Source of the DNA: Heloderma charlesbogerti
Lineage: Eukaryota; Chordata; Lepidosauria; Squamata; Helodermatidae
DNA length: 64,000 nt
Reading direction: 5' to 3'
Assembly: GCA_026122225.1 (NCBI GenBank)
Contig: JANEZZ010002764.1
Span: 310,001-374,000 of the forward strand
In this document: positions 10,346 through 22,772 of the stretch, one piece after another
How the letters are laid out: each line of letters begins with the position of its first letter
How positions within the stretch are numbered: the first letter of the stretch is position 1
Notes under the pieces: generated by a model
The model's database searches: none
What the model was told of the DNA's origin: nothing
The model's input: the letters and a program-made list of their open reading frames with translations, nothing else
Program-made: the position numbers and the translations under genes

Positions 10346-11509
10346 AATGAAACATGCATGAAAAAGCATAAAGATTTTTGAGCTGACCTTTAGGGAAAAA
10401 AGTACAAACTGATGTGGAAACAGGACAGAACAAACCTCATGTTGGAAAAATGAGAAACTGAATGAAACCAAACTTGGCAGATTCGTCCATCCCTACATGT
10501 GAACATTTACAAAGGCCATCACCTGATTATTGTTTTACTAACATAAGGTATGCAGTAGGGTTTATTATTGTGGTCAAAAGCAAATTAATATTGAGTTCTG
10601 CATAACCTATAAACAGACATGCTGTGGTTAGCAGAACTGAGTTAGGTCCAGACTTAATTGTACTTGGAGGAGACCCATTGAAATTAATGGGACTTAGGTT
10701 AGGCATGACTAACTGAAGTCCCACTGACCTTTGCCTAGTTGCAATTGCAGTACCACTTAAGGCTATTTCTTAAAAAAAGTACAGGTGACATAATTTGTGA
10801 CATGTGAAAATGGTAGTTTAAGGGGTGGCAGGGGTGGGGGGAGAGATCCAAAAACTATGGCACGGAACAACATAAAATAAACAAATAATAAAAACTGTGT
10901 GTGTGCATGTGCAAGTGTGCTTAAAATAGCAGAATATGGAATCAATAATGTTAAAAGAAATTCAGTAGCTCTCTATAAAGTACCATGAGGTGGCTCCTTA
11001 AAATGTACTCATAAAAATGCAGTTAGGTTCACTGCCAAGTGTGGGTGCAAAACCATTCCACTGATGGCATCTGCGGATGATCAAGAATTCCATGGGTATA
11101 TGAAGCTGGCAACATCTGGAAGAAAGCATCTGTCTTTGTAGAAAGTGGAATTGCCACCCTTAAATCTGAAAATAAATGCTCCAGACACAGAGCATCTATG
11201 GTATCCACACCTTTTTCACTGTTTAAAGACCAGTTGCAAGGCTGCATCTGCGTAGCAGATTTTGGTACTCTTGGTTAGGTTGTTCAGCTATGTATTGGCT
11301 ATGGAGAAGCAAGCAGGGAAAATGTCGTTATCTATATTCTCCTCTTGGACTTATGGAAGCCAGCCATGCAGACTGTAGACAATGGCCCCCTCTTTTTTAT
11401 TTGGGGGGGGCAGCATGGGATGAAGCGTCCAAATGTACTATGAACTGCTATGAAGTTAGACACACCATGAAGTTGCAAGCTGAATCCCGCTGAAATAATG
11501 TCATGCCCC
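10346..11509. other. No gene seen; one hairpin-MITE relic
   Basis: 10640-10735 (CCCATTGAAATTAATGGGAC) is a decayed relative of the 100-bp hairpin MITE. The remainder has no feature I can support. Confidence 0.45.
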
Positions 11510-11800
11510 CAGTGGAGGAATCCTCTTCAGAGGAGGAGCTAGAGCTCCCAGAGACAAACAACCTTGAGGAGCAGTCCATGCTAGGAGGAGCCTGGGCCCT
11601 TGGGGGAGATGGCCATGGGTCCATCCCCACAAGAGGAGGAGAACTCTGCCTCTGAGGCTAAGGATGAGTGACCATCTAGCAACCGAGAGCAGCAGCATCT
11701 TAAGAGGCCAGCCAGAATAGCCCCTGTGAGAAGGAGTGCCCATTTGCAAAGGAAACCTCCTCATGAGTAAGTGACTCCTTGTGAGTTGGGCACTCCTCAT
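11510..11800 (+). mobile_element. Possible LTR-retrotransposon fragment
   Basis: Starts TGTCATGCCCCCAG. The plus strand codes for an acidic stretch (ESSSEEELELPE) and then PVRRSAHLQRK. The solo LTR at 4535-5062 also encodes an acidic part and RRSARLARK on its own coding strand. The right end and target duplication were not found, so this is tentative. Confidence 0.3.
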
Positions 11801-11834
11801 GAGGAGGACTTCTTCCAGAAGCCACTATTGTACT

Positions 11835-12150
11835 TAGGGATGTTGGAGAAATACATTTCAGGGTGGAGTTTGACGGGTTTTCCTAGGCTGGCCCCCACAG
11901 ACTTCGTTTTAATTCCTGCTGTGGTGCCCAATTCGATCTGCCGCGAGACAGGCCAGTTTGCAGATTTTCCAGGAAATTTGTGCATTTGGAGGCGGGAGAA
12001 GGTTCTGCAATTTGCACAAATTTCTGAGCAATTTGTGCACATCCTGCAAATTACAGCTGAATTTGTGCAAAATTCAGCCATAATTTGCACAAGTTGCACA
12101 GAAAATTGCACAAATAGTGGAACCTTTAAAAAAATTGCCTGTGATTCTTT
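11835..12150 (+). mobile_element. hAT-like arm, right end unresolved
   Basis: Begins TAGGGATGTTGG. The interior (CAATTCGATCTGCC.CGAG, CAGGCCAG, CAGATTTTCCAG, repeated AATTTGTGCA) matches the subfamily of the complete element at 40224-40533. The right terminus was not located. Confidence 0.45.
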
Positions 12151-12411
12151 GCTTGGCTTTTGACTTCAAGATGAATTTACTCCATAGATTGCCTCAGGAC
12201 TGAGCCTGAACCAGTCACTGCAGGACAAATCAGTTGACACAAGAGAATTTTTCCCATTTTGTTCCTTTATTCTTTCTCTGATTTGCCCTGCCCTGCAGTC
12301 CAATATCTCTAAAACTGGGTTTAACTAGGAGAATTCCTGAAATTAATTCCAGAATTGGCTCATGCACAGTCTTCTGCAGTTATTGGGTACTTCAGTCTAT
12401 TTGCAGTCTAT

Positions 12412-12510
12412 TTGTCTATTGTATTTTATGACTTTAAGTTTTCTTTTGTGAACATCCCAGAGTGTTTCAGCTATTGGGTGGTATGGAAATGTAATAGATA
12501 AATAAAACTG
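12412..12510 (+). mobile_element. L2-type LINE 3' tail
   Basis: GTGAACATCCCAGAGTGTTT and AGCTATTGGGTGGTATGG match the end of the 6296-6746 copy. A (GATA)-like tail follows. Confidence 0.55.
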
Positions 12511-13555
12511 ATGTGCAAAAAACGCAATCTTGAGAGGCTAGTTCGTATGGTTGCATCAAGAGTCCTCTTGTGCAGTGACGAAGTGGGTTTTATGGTGATG
12601 GAGAATGGCAGAGAGGCATTTAGGAATTGAAAGTTGTGGCTTCCTAAAATCACTAAAAACTTTTTTTCTTTAAAAAACCCAACTACATCAGCTTCAGGTG
12701 GTGACTATTTCATTTGAATGCTCCCTCATGTGGCATAAGCTGGTGTTTACAGTATCAGGGGGAACATTTCTTCCTGATGCAATAAATAATAGCTGTCAAG
12801 AAGACACAATTTGTTCAAATGAAACATTTACCACATGAAGCTCTGATAAAATCATCTTGTGGTAACTTTATTTAGAAACACCGTAAACAGGTAGATTTAC
12901 TTAATGCTTAGCCAATTCATTCCTTATTAAGTCCAGCTTTTATTGCATGGGGACATTTCCTTGTATAAAATGAATTTGCTTATATTTGGACTTTGATTAT
13001 TTTGTAGATAACTGATGCATTTAAACAACACCATGCCAAAGAAATGACCGAGCTACATTTTAAGCCCTTTGTAAATATCACAATTGATTAATAGGTTCCG
13101 GCTAAATGGTCCGTTGGCTCTACTTATTATTACACAACATGACGCCCTTAACCAAGCATCACAGTATTTTTGTTGGAGTTCAAGTGTGTTAAGTTTCTGC
13201 TCCTACTTCAGTGTCTGAATACCTCTTTGAATCGAGACAGCAGTGCACTTTCTGTTCTGCAGTTTTCTGCAGTCCTAAAGACAAATGAACCATATTCAGG
13301 TGTTCTCCTTGGGTGTAAGCCCTACACTTGAGGAGGGGAGCAGGGATGAGTGCACTAACTCCTTTGCCATTCTCATCACTCACTACCCATGAGTGCCTGC
13401 AGAGGAGAGCCATGCTCTATCTGTGGAGACTCTCCTTGGAATTTTAGAATCCAGGAAAACCAGGGTTCTAATAACTCAGAGAAAGCCTCCATGGATAGAG
13501 CAGGCTCTCCTCTCCAGCCAGTCACCCTCTACATCCAGCTTCTCTCACTCAGTTC
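12511..13555. other. Unique AT-rich DNA, no gene seen
   Basis: 12690-13150 lacks repeat signatures and is rich in TAAT/ATTA and GATAA-type words. It could be a conserved non-coding element, but only alignment could show this. ORFs at 13189-13655 have no domain. Confidence 0.4.
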
Positions 13556-13640
13556 CCTTCAGATGTATTGGTCTACGATAATTCCCATATTTATGGGAAT
13601 TGCAGTCCAACACATCTGGAGAGTGCCAGGTTGGACAGGG
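13556..13640. mobile_element. Palindromic MITE relic (CAGATGTTTTGG type)
   Basis: CTTCAGATGTATTGG ... CCAACACATCTGGAGAGTGCC. Inverted ends as in 33188-33295 and 42797-42920. Confidence 0.5.
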
Positions 13641-13649
13641 CTATTCTAC

Positions 13650-15256
13650 ATGTAAAGGGTGACAAGACTGGTGAAGGAACATGCTGATCCCTGCTTTGTG
13701 TGTAGAGCTTACACGCAAGAGAAGGCCTGATCAGAGCTTTACCATGGAGCAAGAGCTACTGAAATCATTGAGACATTTCTGAGTAAACATGGTCAAGACT
13801 GTACTGCACATTGTGACTTAGATCCAAAGGTGTCTTACATGAGCACAAAGGCACTTCCATTTGTGCAAGGCAGCCTCCCACCCCATTCCCTTGTCCCATG
13901 CCATTCCAGAAGGTCAATCAACCTTAGGAATGGCTTCGGCATGATGGTGAGCAGGAGCTAGGAAAGCCACACTGTACAAGTGGAATTCTGCTTGTGCTTC
14001 TCTGCATCCAACCCTCTGTGTTTACATTATAATGTTAAGAAGAGATTAATCAAAATGTAAAACTCTATAATTGTCCTAAGAGATGGCAGCAGGATGGTAT
14101 GACAAAATCACAGTGCTTGCCATGTGGAATCTACATTAATATTTATATGTATCTGCTTTTGTGGGAAAAATAGCCACTCAGGTTTTTCCGTAAATGCAAT
14201 GTTACATAAATGGCTGCCGTAAAAGGGACATTTATGCAACATTACAGGGAGCCAAACAGCAGTGGCCAGCTGGCAACATCTCTGCGAGCGCCTGGTGGTG
14301 TGGATGGAGGTGAGTCCATTCCATCCCTACTACTGAAGAGGTACATTTTGTACAAGGCTATATTTATTTACTGGAGTTCACACTATTTAGCATTTTAAGG
14401 CTTACGATTGTCATAAGTAAACAACAAAAATGATGTAAACAAAACCTAATTTAAGACATTGGAACAACCTATGGCCTGACCATGTGCTCTGCTACACTAG
14501 CCAACCGATCTACGAAACAGGGCAACAGGACCTGAGTGCCGGTGCAGCTCTGCTACTCAAGGCAGTTGGCGTCAATTTTGTTAATCCTAGCAAACTTGTT
14601 GCAATATGTAAACCTCTTTGTTCCAGCTATTTCAACATTAAAAGTGAGATCATGTGCCAAATCGAACATATTGATGAGCACTATTGTATGGACATGTGTA
14701 GGCCAAATGTGTTGAAGTTGTTTGAAGATTCTTCTGGGCTGTTTTTAATTGTAGATAGCTGCTTAGTTATACATTTAGTATTGAGGGCTAGCCAAATCTA
14801 GCTTGGTGTTTTTTGAAAAGCAGTCATCATAATTCTGTTTTGTTGTTGTTGTTTGTTTCCAGGTTGTACAAACACTGGGCATGATCCAGCAAATGTTAAG
14901 TACTTTGATTCCAGTGGGAGAAATGTAAGCATGTCCTTAACTGGCCTATTGACATAAAAAAAGCACCTCAAAATTATATTCCACATTTCAGCTTTTGAAT
15001 TTTTAAATTTTAGTTGATATATCACCCTTCTTTGTCTGGAAGTATATTATTACTTTTGGAAGAGGTAGATGAAATGGAATGATAGCAGCTACCTTCTTTT
15101 GAGTAGTTGGCTGACTTTTGTGCTTTATGGTCATAAACATTATAAAAAGCAGATGGACATCTTTCTGGAACATGTACCCCCACCCCACCCCGGTCTTATG
15201 TTTATTTCTTTTGCATTTGTCCCATGACAGATTTTTTTTCTGCTGTAGATGTCATT
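13650..15256. other. No gene seen
   Basis: The plus ORF 14484-14801 (105 codons) and minus ORF 14798-15025 have no recognisable domain or exon-like borders. No repeat structure found by eye. Confidence 0.4.
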
Positions 15257-15299
15257 AGATGCTGCTTTGTTGTTGTTGTTGTTCAGTCATTCAGTCGTG

Positions 15300-17845
15300 T
15301 CCGACTCTTTGTGACCCCATGGACCATAGCACACCAGGCCTTCCTGTCCTCCGCTCTCGCGGAGCGTGCTCAAGTCCATATTCATTGCATCGGTGATGCT
15401 ATCTAGCCATCTCATCCTCTGCTGTCCCCTTCTCCTTTTGCCTTCAGTCTTTCCCAGCATCAGGGTCTTTTCCAGGGCGTTTTCTCTTCACATTAGGTGG
15501 CCAAAATATTTGAGCTTCAGCTTCAGTATCTGTCTTTCCAATGAGCACTCAGGGTTGATTTCCTTTAGGATGGACTGATTTGACCTCCTTGCAGTCCAGG
15601 GGACTCGTAAGGGTCTTCTCCACCACCACAGTTCGAAAGCATCAACTTCGGCGCTCAGCCTTCCTTATAGTCCAGCTCTCACAGCCATACATTACTACTG
15701 GAAAACCATAGCTTTGATAATACGAACCTTTGTCGGCAAGGCTATGTCTCTGCTTCTTACTATGCTGTCTAGGTTTGCCATAGCTTTCCTCCCAAGGAGC
15801 AAGTGTCTTTTAATTTCATGGCTACAGTCACTGTCTGCGGTGATCTTGGAGCCCAAGGAAGTAAAATCTGTCACTGCTTCCATTTCTTCCCCATCCATAT
15901 GCCAGGAAGTGATGGGGCCAGATGCCATGATCTTAGTTTTTTTAATGTTGAGTTTCAAACCAGCTTTTGCACTCTCCACTTTCACCCTCAACAAGAGGCT
16001 CTTGAGATCCTCTTCGCTTTCTGCCATTAGGGTGGTATCGTCTGCGTATCTGGGGTTGTTGATAATTCTCCCAGCAATCTTAATTCCAATCTGTGATTCA
16101 TCCAACCTGGTGTTTCTCATGATGTACTCTGCATATAAATTAAATAAGCAGGGTGACAATATACAGTCTTGTCGTACTCCTTTCCCAATTTTGAATCAAT
16201 CGGTTGTTCCATGTGTGGTTCTTACTGTTGCTTCTTGACCCTTGTACAGGTTTCTCAGGAGACAGGTAAGGTGGTCTGGTACTCCCATCTCTTTCAGAAT
16301 TTACCAGAGTTTGTTGTGATCCACACAATCAAAGATTTTAGCATAGTCAATGAAGCAGAAATAGACATTTTTCTGGAATTCTCTTGCTTTCTCCATGATC
16401 CAGCGAATGTTGGCGACTCAATCTCTAGTTCCTCTGCCTCTTCGAAACACCACTTATACGTCTGGTAGTTCTCGGTTCACATACTGCTGAAGCCTAGCTT
16501 GTAGGATTTTGAGCATAAGCTTGCTGGCATGTAAAATAAGTGCAATTGTGTGGTAGTCTGAACACACCTTGGCACTGCCCTTCTTTGGAAGTGGAATGTA
16601 AACTGACCTTTTCCAGTCTTGTGGCCACTGTTGAGTGTTCCAAATTTGTTGGCATATTGAGTGCAGCACTTTAACAGCATCATCTTTTAGGATCTTAAAT
16701 AGCTCAGCTGGAATACTGTCATCTCCACTAGCTTTGTTGTTACTAATGCTTCCTAAGGCCCACTTGACTTCACTCTCTAGGATGTCCGGCTCAAATTCAG
16801 TGACCGTACTATCATGGCTATCAGGGACATTCAGATCTTTCCTGTATAGTTCTTCTGTGTATTCTTTCCACCTCTTCTTAATCTCATCTGCTTCTGTTAG
16901 GTCCCTGCCTTCTTTGTCCTTTATCATGCCTGTCTTTGCACAAAACGTTCCCTTGAGATCTCCGATTTTCTTGAAAAGATCTCTAGTCTTTCCCATTCTG
17001 TTGTTTTCCTCGATTTCTTTGCATTGTTCATTTAAGAAGACCTTCTTGTCTCTCCTTGCTGTTCTCTGGAACTCTGCATTCAGTTGGATATATCTTCCCC
17101 TTTCTCCCTTGCTTTTCGCTTCCATTCTTTCCTCAGCTACTTGTAAAACCTCATCAGACAGCCACTTGGCTTTCTTGCATTTTTTTTTCCTTTGGGATGG
17201 ATTTAGTTGCTGCCTCCTGAACAATGTTATGGACCTCCGTCCATAGTTCTCAGGTGCTCTGTCTATCAGGTCTAATCCCTTAAATCTATTTATCACCTCC
17301 ACTGTATATTTATAAGGGATATGATTTAGGTCATACCTGAATGGTTTAGTGGTTTTCCCTATGTTCTTCAATTTAAGCTGAAATTTTGCAAGAAGCAGCT
17401 CATGATCGAAGCCACAGTCAGCTCCAGGTCTTGTTTTTACTGACTGTATAGAGCTTCTCCATCTTTGGCTGCAAAGTACATAATCAATGTGATTTCGATA
17501 TTGAACATCTGGTGATGTCCATGTGTAGAGTCACCTCTTGTGCTGTTGGAAAAGAATGTTTGCTATGATCAGCCTGTTCTCTTGGCAAAACTCTATGAGC
17601 CTTTGTCCTGCTTCATTTTGTACACCAAGGCCATGCTTGCCTGTTATCCCGGTGATTTCGTGACTTCCTACTTTAGCGTCCCAATCCCCTATGATGAAGA
17701 GGACATCTTTTTTTGGTGTTAGTTCTAGAAGGTGTTGTAGGTCTTCATAGAACCGATCAACCTCAGCTTCTTTGGCATCAGTGGTTGGGGCATAGACTTG
17801 AATTAGTGTGATGTTGAATGGTTTGCCTTGGATTCGTACTGAGAT
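15300..17845 (-). pseudogene. BovB-A ORF, reverse-transcriptase half, degraded
   Basis: Large open pieces at 16454-17371 and 15695-16159 match the RT half of the intact copy at 23582-26725. They retain LPKKGSAKVCSDYHTIALI-like RT text, and YADDTTLMAESEEDLKSLL with the catalytic YADD. Frameshifts and stops break the frame between pieces; for example the FIDYAKAFD block near 16330-16360 has lost its frame. The 3' UTR with AGTCGGACACGACTGAA-type sequence follows. It cannot make a full protein. Confidence 0.9.
17842..17845. repeat. Short target duplication of CR1 in BovB-A
   Basis: AGAT here and at 28655-28658. Joining the two flanks restores the BovB sequence ACTGAGATCATTC seen in the other copies. 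CR1 duplications are usually short or absent. Confidence 0.7.
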
Positions 17846-17849
17846 AGAA

Positions 17850-19541
17850 TCATAGAATCATAGAATAGTAGGGTTGGAAGGGGCCTACAAGGCCATCGAG
17901 TCCAACCCCCTGCTCAATGCAGGAATCCAAGTCAGAGCATCCCTGACAAATGGCTGTCCAGCCTCGTCTTGAAGGCCTCCAGTGTGGGAGAGCCCACCAC
18001 CTCCCAGGTAATTGGTTCCATTGTATTATTGCTCTTAAAGTCAGGAAGTTTTTCCTGATGTTCAGCTGGAATCTGGGTTCCTGTAACTTGAGCCCATTAT
18101 TCCGTGTCCTGCACTCTGGGATGATCAAGAAGAGATCCTGGCCTTCTTCTCTGTGACAACCTTTCAAGTACTTGAAGAGTGCTATCATATCTCCCCTCAG
18201 TCTTCTCTTCTCAAGGCTAAACGTGCCCAGTTCTTTCAGTCCCTCTTCATAGGGCTTTGTTTCCAGTCCCCTGATCATCTTTGTTGCCCTCCTCTGAACC
18301 CTCTCCAGTTTGTCTGCATCCTTCTTAAAGTGTGGTGCCCAGAACTGGGCACAATACTCCAGATGAGGCCTAACCAGTGCTGAGTAGAGGGGAACTAGTA
18401 CTTCCTGGGATTTGGAAGCGATGCTTCTATGAATGCAGCCCAAAATAGCATTTGCCTTTTTTGCAGCCACATCACATTGTTGGCTCATATTCAGCTTGTG
18501 ATCGACAACAATTCCAAGATCCTTCTCGCTTGTAGTGTGGTTGAGCCACGTATCCCGCATCTTGTAACTGTGCATTTGGTTTCTTTTATCTAGGTGCAGA
18601 ACTTGGCATTTGTCCCTATTAAATGCCATTCTGTTGTTTTCTGCCCAGCGCTCCAGTCTATCCAGATCACTTTGAATTTTGTTTCTGTCTTCCAAAGTAT
18701 TAGCTATCCTGCCCAATTTTGTGTCATCTGCAAATTTGATCAGCATTCCCTGCACCTCCTCCTCCAAGTCATTAATAAAAATGTTGAAGAGCACTGGGCC
18801 CAGGACTGAGCCCTGCGGTACCCCACTCGTTACCTCTCCCCAGCTTGAGAAGGTCCCATTGATAAGCACTCTTTGAGACCGATTCTGTAGCCAACTGTGG
18901 ATCCACCGGATCGTTGTTTCATCTAGCCCACTTTGAGCTAGTTTGCTCATCAGGATATCATGGGGCACTTTGTCGAAAGCTTTGCTGAAGTCGAGGTATA
19001 TGATGTCTACAGCATTCCCACGGTCTACAAGGGAGGTTACTTGATCAAAAAATGAGATCAGATTTGTCTGGCAGGACTTGTTTTTGACAAATCCATGTTG
19101 GCTTCGAGTAATCACGGCATTGTTGTCAAGGTGCTTCCAGATGGATTGCTTTATGATCTGCTCCAGAATTTTCCCAGGCATTGATGTCAGACTGACTGGT
19201 CTGTAGTTCCCAGGTTCCTCCTTTTTACCCTTTTTTGAAGATAGGGACAACGTTAGCCCTCCTCCAGTCATCTGGCACTTCCCCCGTCCTCCATGATTTC
19301 TCAAAGAGAATAGACAGCGGTTCTGAGAGTTCTTCTGCCAGTTCCTTTATGACTCTAGGATGCAGTTCATCTGGCCCTGGAGATTTGAACTCATTCAAAG
19401 TAATGAGGTGTTCCTTGACCACATGCCTGTTGATCTCAAGCTGCAATCCTGCCCCTTCAGCCTGTACTTCGCCTTTGCCAGGGGGGTCATAGACCCTCTT
19501 TTGGGAGAAGACTGAGCCAAAGTAGGAATTGAGCACCTCTA
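17850..19541 (-). pseudogene. CR1 ORF2, reverse-transcriptase part
   Basis: Minus-strand RT. Motifs in order: NYRPVSLTSMPGKILEQII (fingers), DFSKAFDKVPHDIL (motif A, catalytic D), SGVPQGSVLGPVLFNIFIND (motif B) and LIKFADDTKLG (FADD, motif C). The CR1 C-terminal region (CAQFWAPHFKKDADKLERVQ, RRATKMIRGLE) follows and ends at 17850. One base missing in the A-rich run near 19229 shifts the frame between PIFKKG and KKEEPGNYRP. Upstream it is cut by the BovB insertion at 19552. Confidence 0.93.
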
Positions 19542-19551
19542 CCTTTTCTTT
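19542..19551. repeat. Target duplication of BovB-1, left copy
   Basis: CCTTTTCTTT, repeated exactly at 22763-22772. Confidence 0.9.
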
Positions 19552-22500
19552 CCCCTTCATGGATCACTGCCTTGTTGTGGCGAAGGGTCTTGCGTAACTC
19601 AGTGAAGCCATAAGCTATGCCGTGCAGGGCCACCCAAGACGGACAGGTCATGGCAGAGAGTTCTGACAAAATGTGGTCCACTGGAGAAGGAAATGGCAAC
19701 CCACTCCAGTATTCTTGCCAAGAAAACCCCATGGAACGTATCACAAGGCTAAAAGAGATGATGCCGGAAGATGAGCCCCTCAGGTCGGAAGGTGTCCAAT
19801 ATGCTACTGGGGAAGAGCAGAGGGTATTTCCAAGTAGCGCCAGAAAGAGTGAAGCGGCTGGGCCAAACCCGAAAGGACACTCAGCTGTGGATGTGTCTGG
19901 TGGTGAAAAGAAAATCTGATGCTGTAAAGAACAATATTGTTTAGGAACTTGGAATGTCAGATCAATGAATCAAGGTAAGCTGGAGGTGGTCAAACATGAG
20001 ATGGCAAGATTGAACATCGACATCTTGGAAATCAGCGAACTAAAATGGACAGGCATGGGCGAATTTAATTCAGGTGACCATCATATCTACTATTGTGGGC
20101 AAGAATCCCTTAGAAGAAATGGAGTAGCACTCATAGTCAACAAAAGGGTGGGAAAAGCAGTACTGGGGTACAATCTTAAAAATGATAGAATGATCTCAGT
20201 ATGAATCCAAGGCAAACCATTCAACATCACAGTAATTCAAGTCTATGCCCCAACCACTGAGGCCGAAGAAGCTGAGGTTGATCGGTTCTATGAAGACCTA
20301 CAACACCTTCTAGAACTAACACCAAAAAAAGATGTCCTCTTCATCATAGGGGATTGGAATGCTAAAATAGGAAGTCAAGAAATCACCAGGATAACAGGCA
20401 GGCATGGCCTTGGTGTACAAAATGAAGCAGGACAAAAGCTAATAGAGTTTTGCCAAGAGAACACGCTGATCATAGCAAACACTCTTTTCCAACAGCACAA
20501 GAGGCGACTCTACACATGGACGTCACCAGATGGTCAATATCGAAATCAGATTGATTATGTCCTTTGCAGCCAAAGATGGAGAAGCTCCATACAGTCAGTA
20601 AAAACAAGACCTGGAGCTGACTGTGGCTCAGATCATGAGCTGCTTCTTGCAAAATTTCGGCTTCAATTGAAGAACATAGGGAAAACCACTAAACCGTTCA
20701 GGTATGACCTAAATCATATCCCTGATGAATATACAGTGGAGGTGAGGAATAGATTTCAGGGATTAGACCTGATAGACAGAGTGCCTGAGGAACTATGGAC
20801 GGAGGTCCGTCACATTGTTCAGGAGGCAGCAACGAAATCCATCCCAAAGAAAAAGAAATGCAAGAAAGCAAAGTGGCTGTCTGATGAGGCTTTACAAGTA
20901 GCTCACGAAAGAAGGGAAGTGAAAAGCAAGGGAGAAAGGGGAAGATATACCCAACTGAATGCAGAGTTCCAGAGAATAGCAAGGAGAGACAAGAAGGCCT
21001 TCTTAAATGAACAATGCAAAGAAATCGAGGAAAACAACAGAATGGGAAAGACTAGAGATCTCTTCAAGAAAATTGGAGATCTCAAGGGAACGTTTTGTGC
21101 AAAGACGGGCATGATAAAGGACAAAGAAGGCAGGGACCTAACAGAAGCAGATGAGATTAAGAAGAGGTGGCAAGAATACACAGAAGAACTATACAGGAAA
21201 GATCTGAATGTCCCTGATAGCCATGATAGTGCGGTCACTGAACTTGAGCCGGACATCCTCGAGAGTGAAGTCAAGTGGGCCTTAGGAAGCATTAGTAACA
21301 ACAAAGCTAGCGGAGATGACAGTATTCCAGCCGAGCTATTTAAAATCCTAAAAGATGATGCTGTTAAAGTGCTGCACTCAATATGCCAACAAATTTGGAA
21401 CACTCAACAGTGGCCACAAGACTGGAAAAGGTCAGTTTACATTCCAATTCCAAAGAAGGGCAACGCCAAAGAGTGTTCAAACTACCGCACCATTGCGCTC
21501 ATTTCACATGCCAGCAAGGTGATGCTCAAAATCCTACAAGCTAGGCTTCAGCAGTATGCGAACCGAGAACTACCGGAAGTACAAGCTGGGTTTAGAAGAG
21601 GCAGAGGAACTAGAGATCAAATCGCCAACATTCGCTGCATCATGGAGAAAGCAAGAGAATTCCAGAAAAACGTCTATTTCTGCTTCATTGACTACGCTAA
21701 AGCCTTTGATTGTGTGGATCACAACAAACTGTGGCAAATTCTTAAAGTGATGGGAGTACCAGACCACCTTACCTGTCTCCTGAGAAACCTGTACGAGGGT
21801 CAAGAAGCAACAGTAAGAACCAGACATGGAACAACCGATTGGTTCAAAATTGGGAAAAGAGTACGACAAGGCTGCATATTGTCACCCTGCTTATTTAACT
21901 TATATGCAGAGTACATCATGAGAAATGCCGGGTTGGATGAATCAGAGGTTGGAATTAAGATTGCCGGGAGAATTATCAACAACCTCCGATATGCAGACGA
22001 TACCACCCTAATGGCAGAAAGCGAAGAGGATCTCAAGAGCCTCTTGTTGAGGGTGAAAGAGGAGAGTGCAAAAGCTGGTTTGAAACTCAACATTAAAAAA
22101 ACGAAGATCATGGCATCTGGCCCCATCACTTCCTGGCATATAGAAGGGGAAGAAATGGAAGCAGTGCCAGATTTTACTTTCTTGGGCTCCAAGATCACCG
22201 CAGACGGTGACTGTAGCCATGAAATTAAAAGACGCTTGCTCCTTGGGAGGAAAGCTATGGCCAACCTAGACAGCATAGTAAGAAGCAGAGACCTTTCCGA
22301 CAAAGGTCCGTCCAAAGCTATGGTTTTCCCAGTAGTAATGTATGGCTGTGAGAGCTGGACTATAAGGAAGGCTGAGCACCGAAGAATTGATGCTTTCGAA
22401 CTGTGGTGCTGGAGAAGACTCTTACGAGTCCCCTGGACTGCAAGGAGGTCAAATCAGTCCATCCTAAAGGAAATCAACCCTGAGTGCTCATTGGAAGGAC

Positions 22501-22762
22501 AGATAATGAAGCTGAAGCTCCAATATTTTGGCCACCTAATGCGAAGAGAAAACTCTCTGGAAAAGACCCTGATGCTGGGAAAGACTGAAGGCAAAAGGAG
22601 AAGGGGACGGCAGAGGATGAGATGGCTAGATAGCATCACCGATGCAATGAATATGAACTTGAGCACGCTCCGGGAGAGAGCGCAGGACAGGAAGGCCTGG
22701 CGTGCTATGGTCCATGGGGTCACGAAGAGTCGGACACGACTGAACGACTGAACAACAACAAG
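19552..22762 (+). mobile_element. BovB-1, full-length RTE-BovB LINE
   Basis: 3211 bp, opposite in orientation to the CR1 it disrupts. It starts CCCCTTCATGGATCACTGCC and ends CGACTGAACGACTGAACAAC plus an (AAC)n tail. It has a perfect 10-bp duplication on both sides. By eye it is nearly identical to BovB-2 over its whole length. Confidence 0.95.
19617..22751 (+). pseudogene. BovB-1 endonuclease/reverse transcriptase ORF, two nonsense codons
   Basis: Same frame and layout as the intact BovB-2 ORF. The frame is closed only by TGA at 19917-19919 and TGA at 20202-20204. Both are CGA in BovB-2, so both are CpG deamination changes. A net 9-bp loss near 22290-22315 (RDITLPTKVRLIKAMVF becomes RDLSDKGPSKAMVF) keeps the frame. 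The last 694 codons from 20667 are fully open, with intact motif A (FIDYAKAFD) and motif C (YADD). The endonuclease half is cut off by the stops, so it is probably inactive but young. Confidence 0.93.
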
Positions 22763-22772
22763 CCTTTTCTTT

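Noticed and set aside
16635..17246. Antisense ORFs across BovB (16635-17246, 20903-21403, 24868-25368, 25765-26289)
   Set aside because: They recur in every copy as shadows of the RT/linker codons; the peptides are serine/leucine-rich with no domain.
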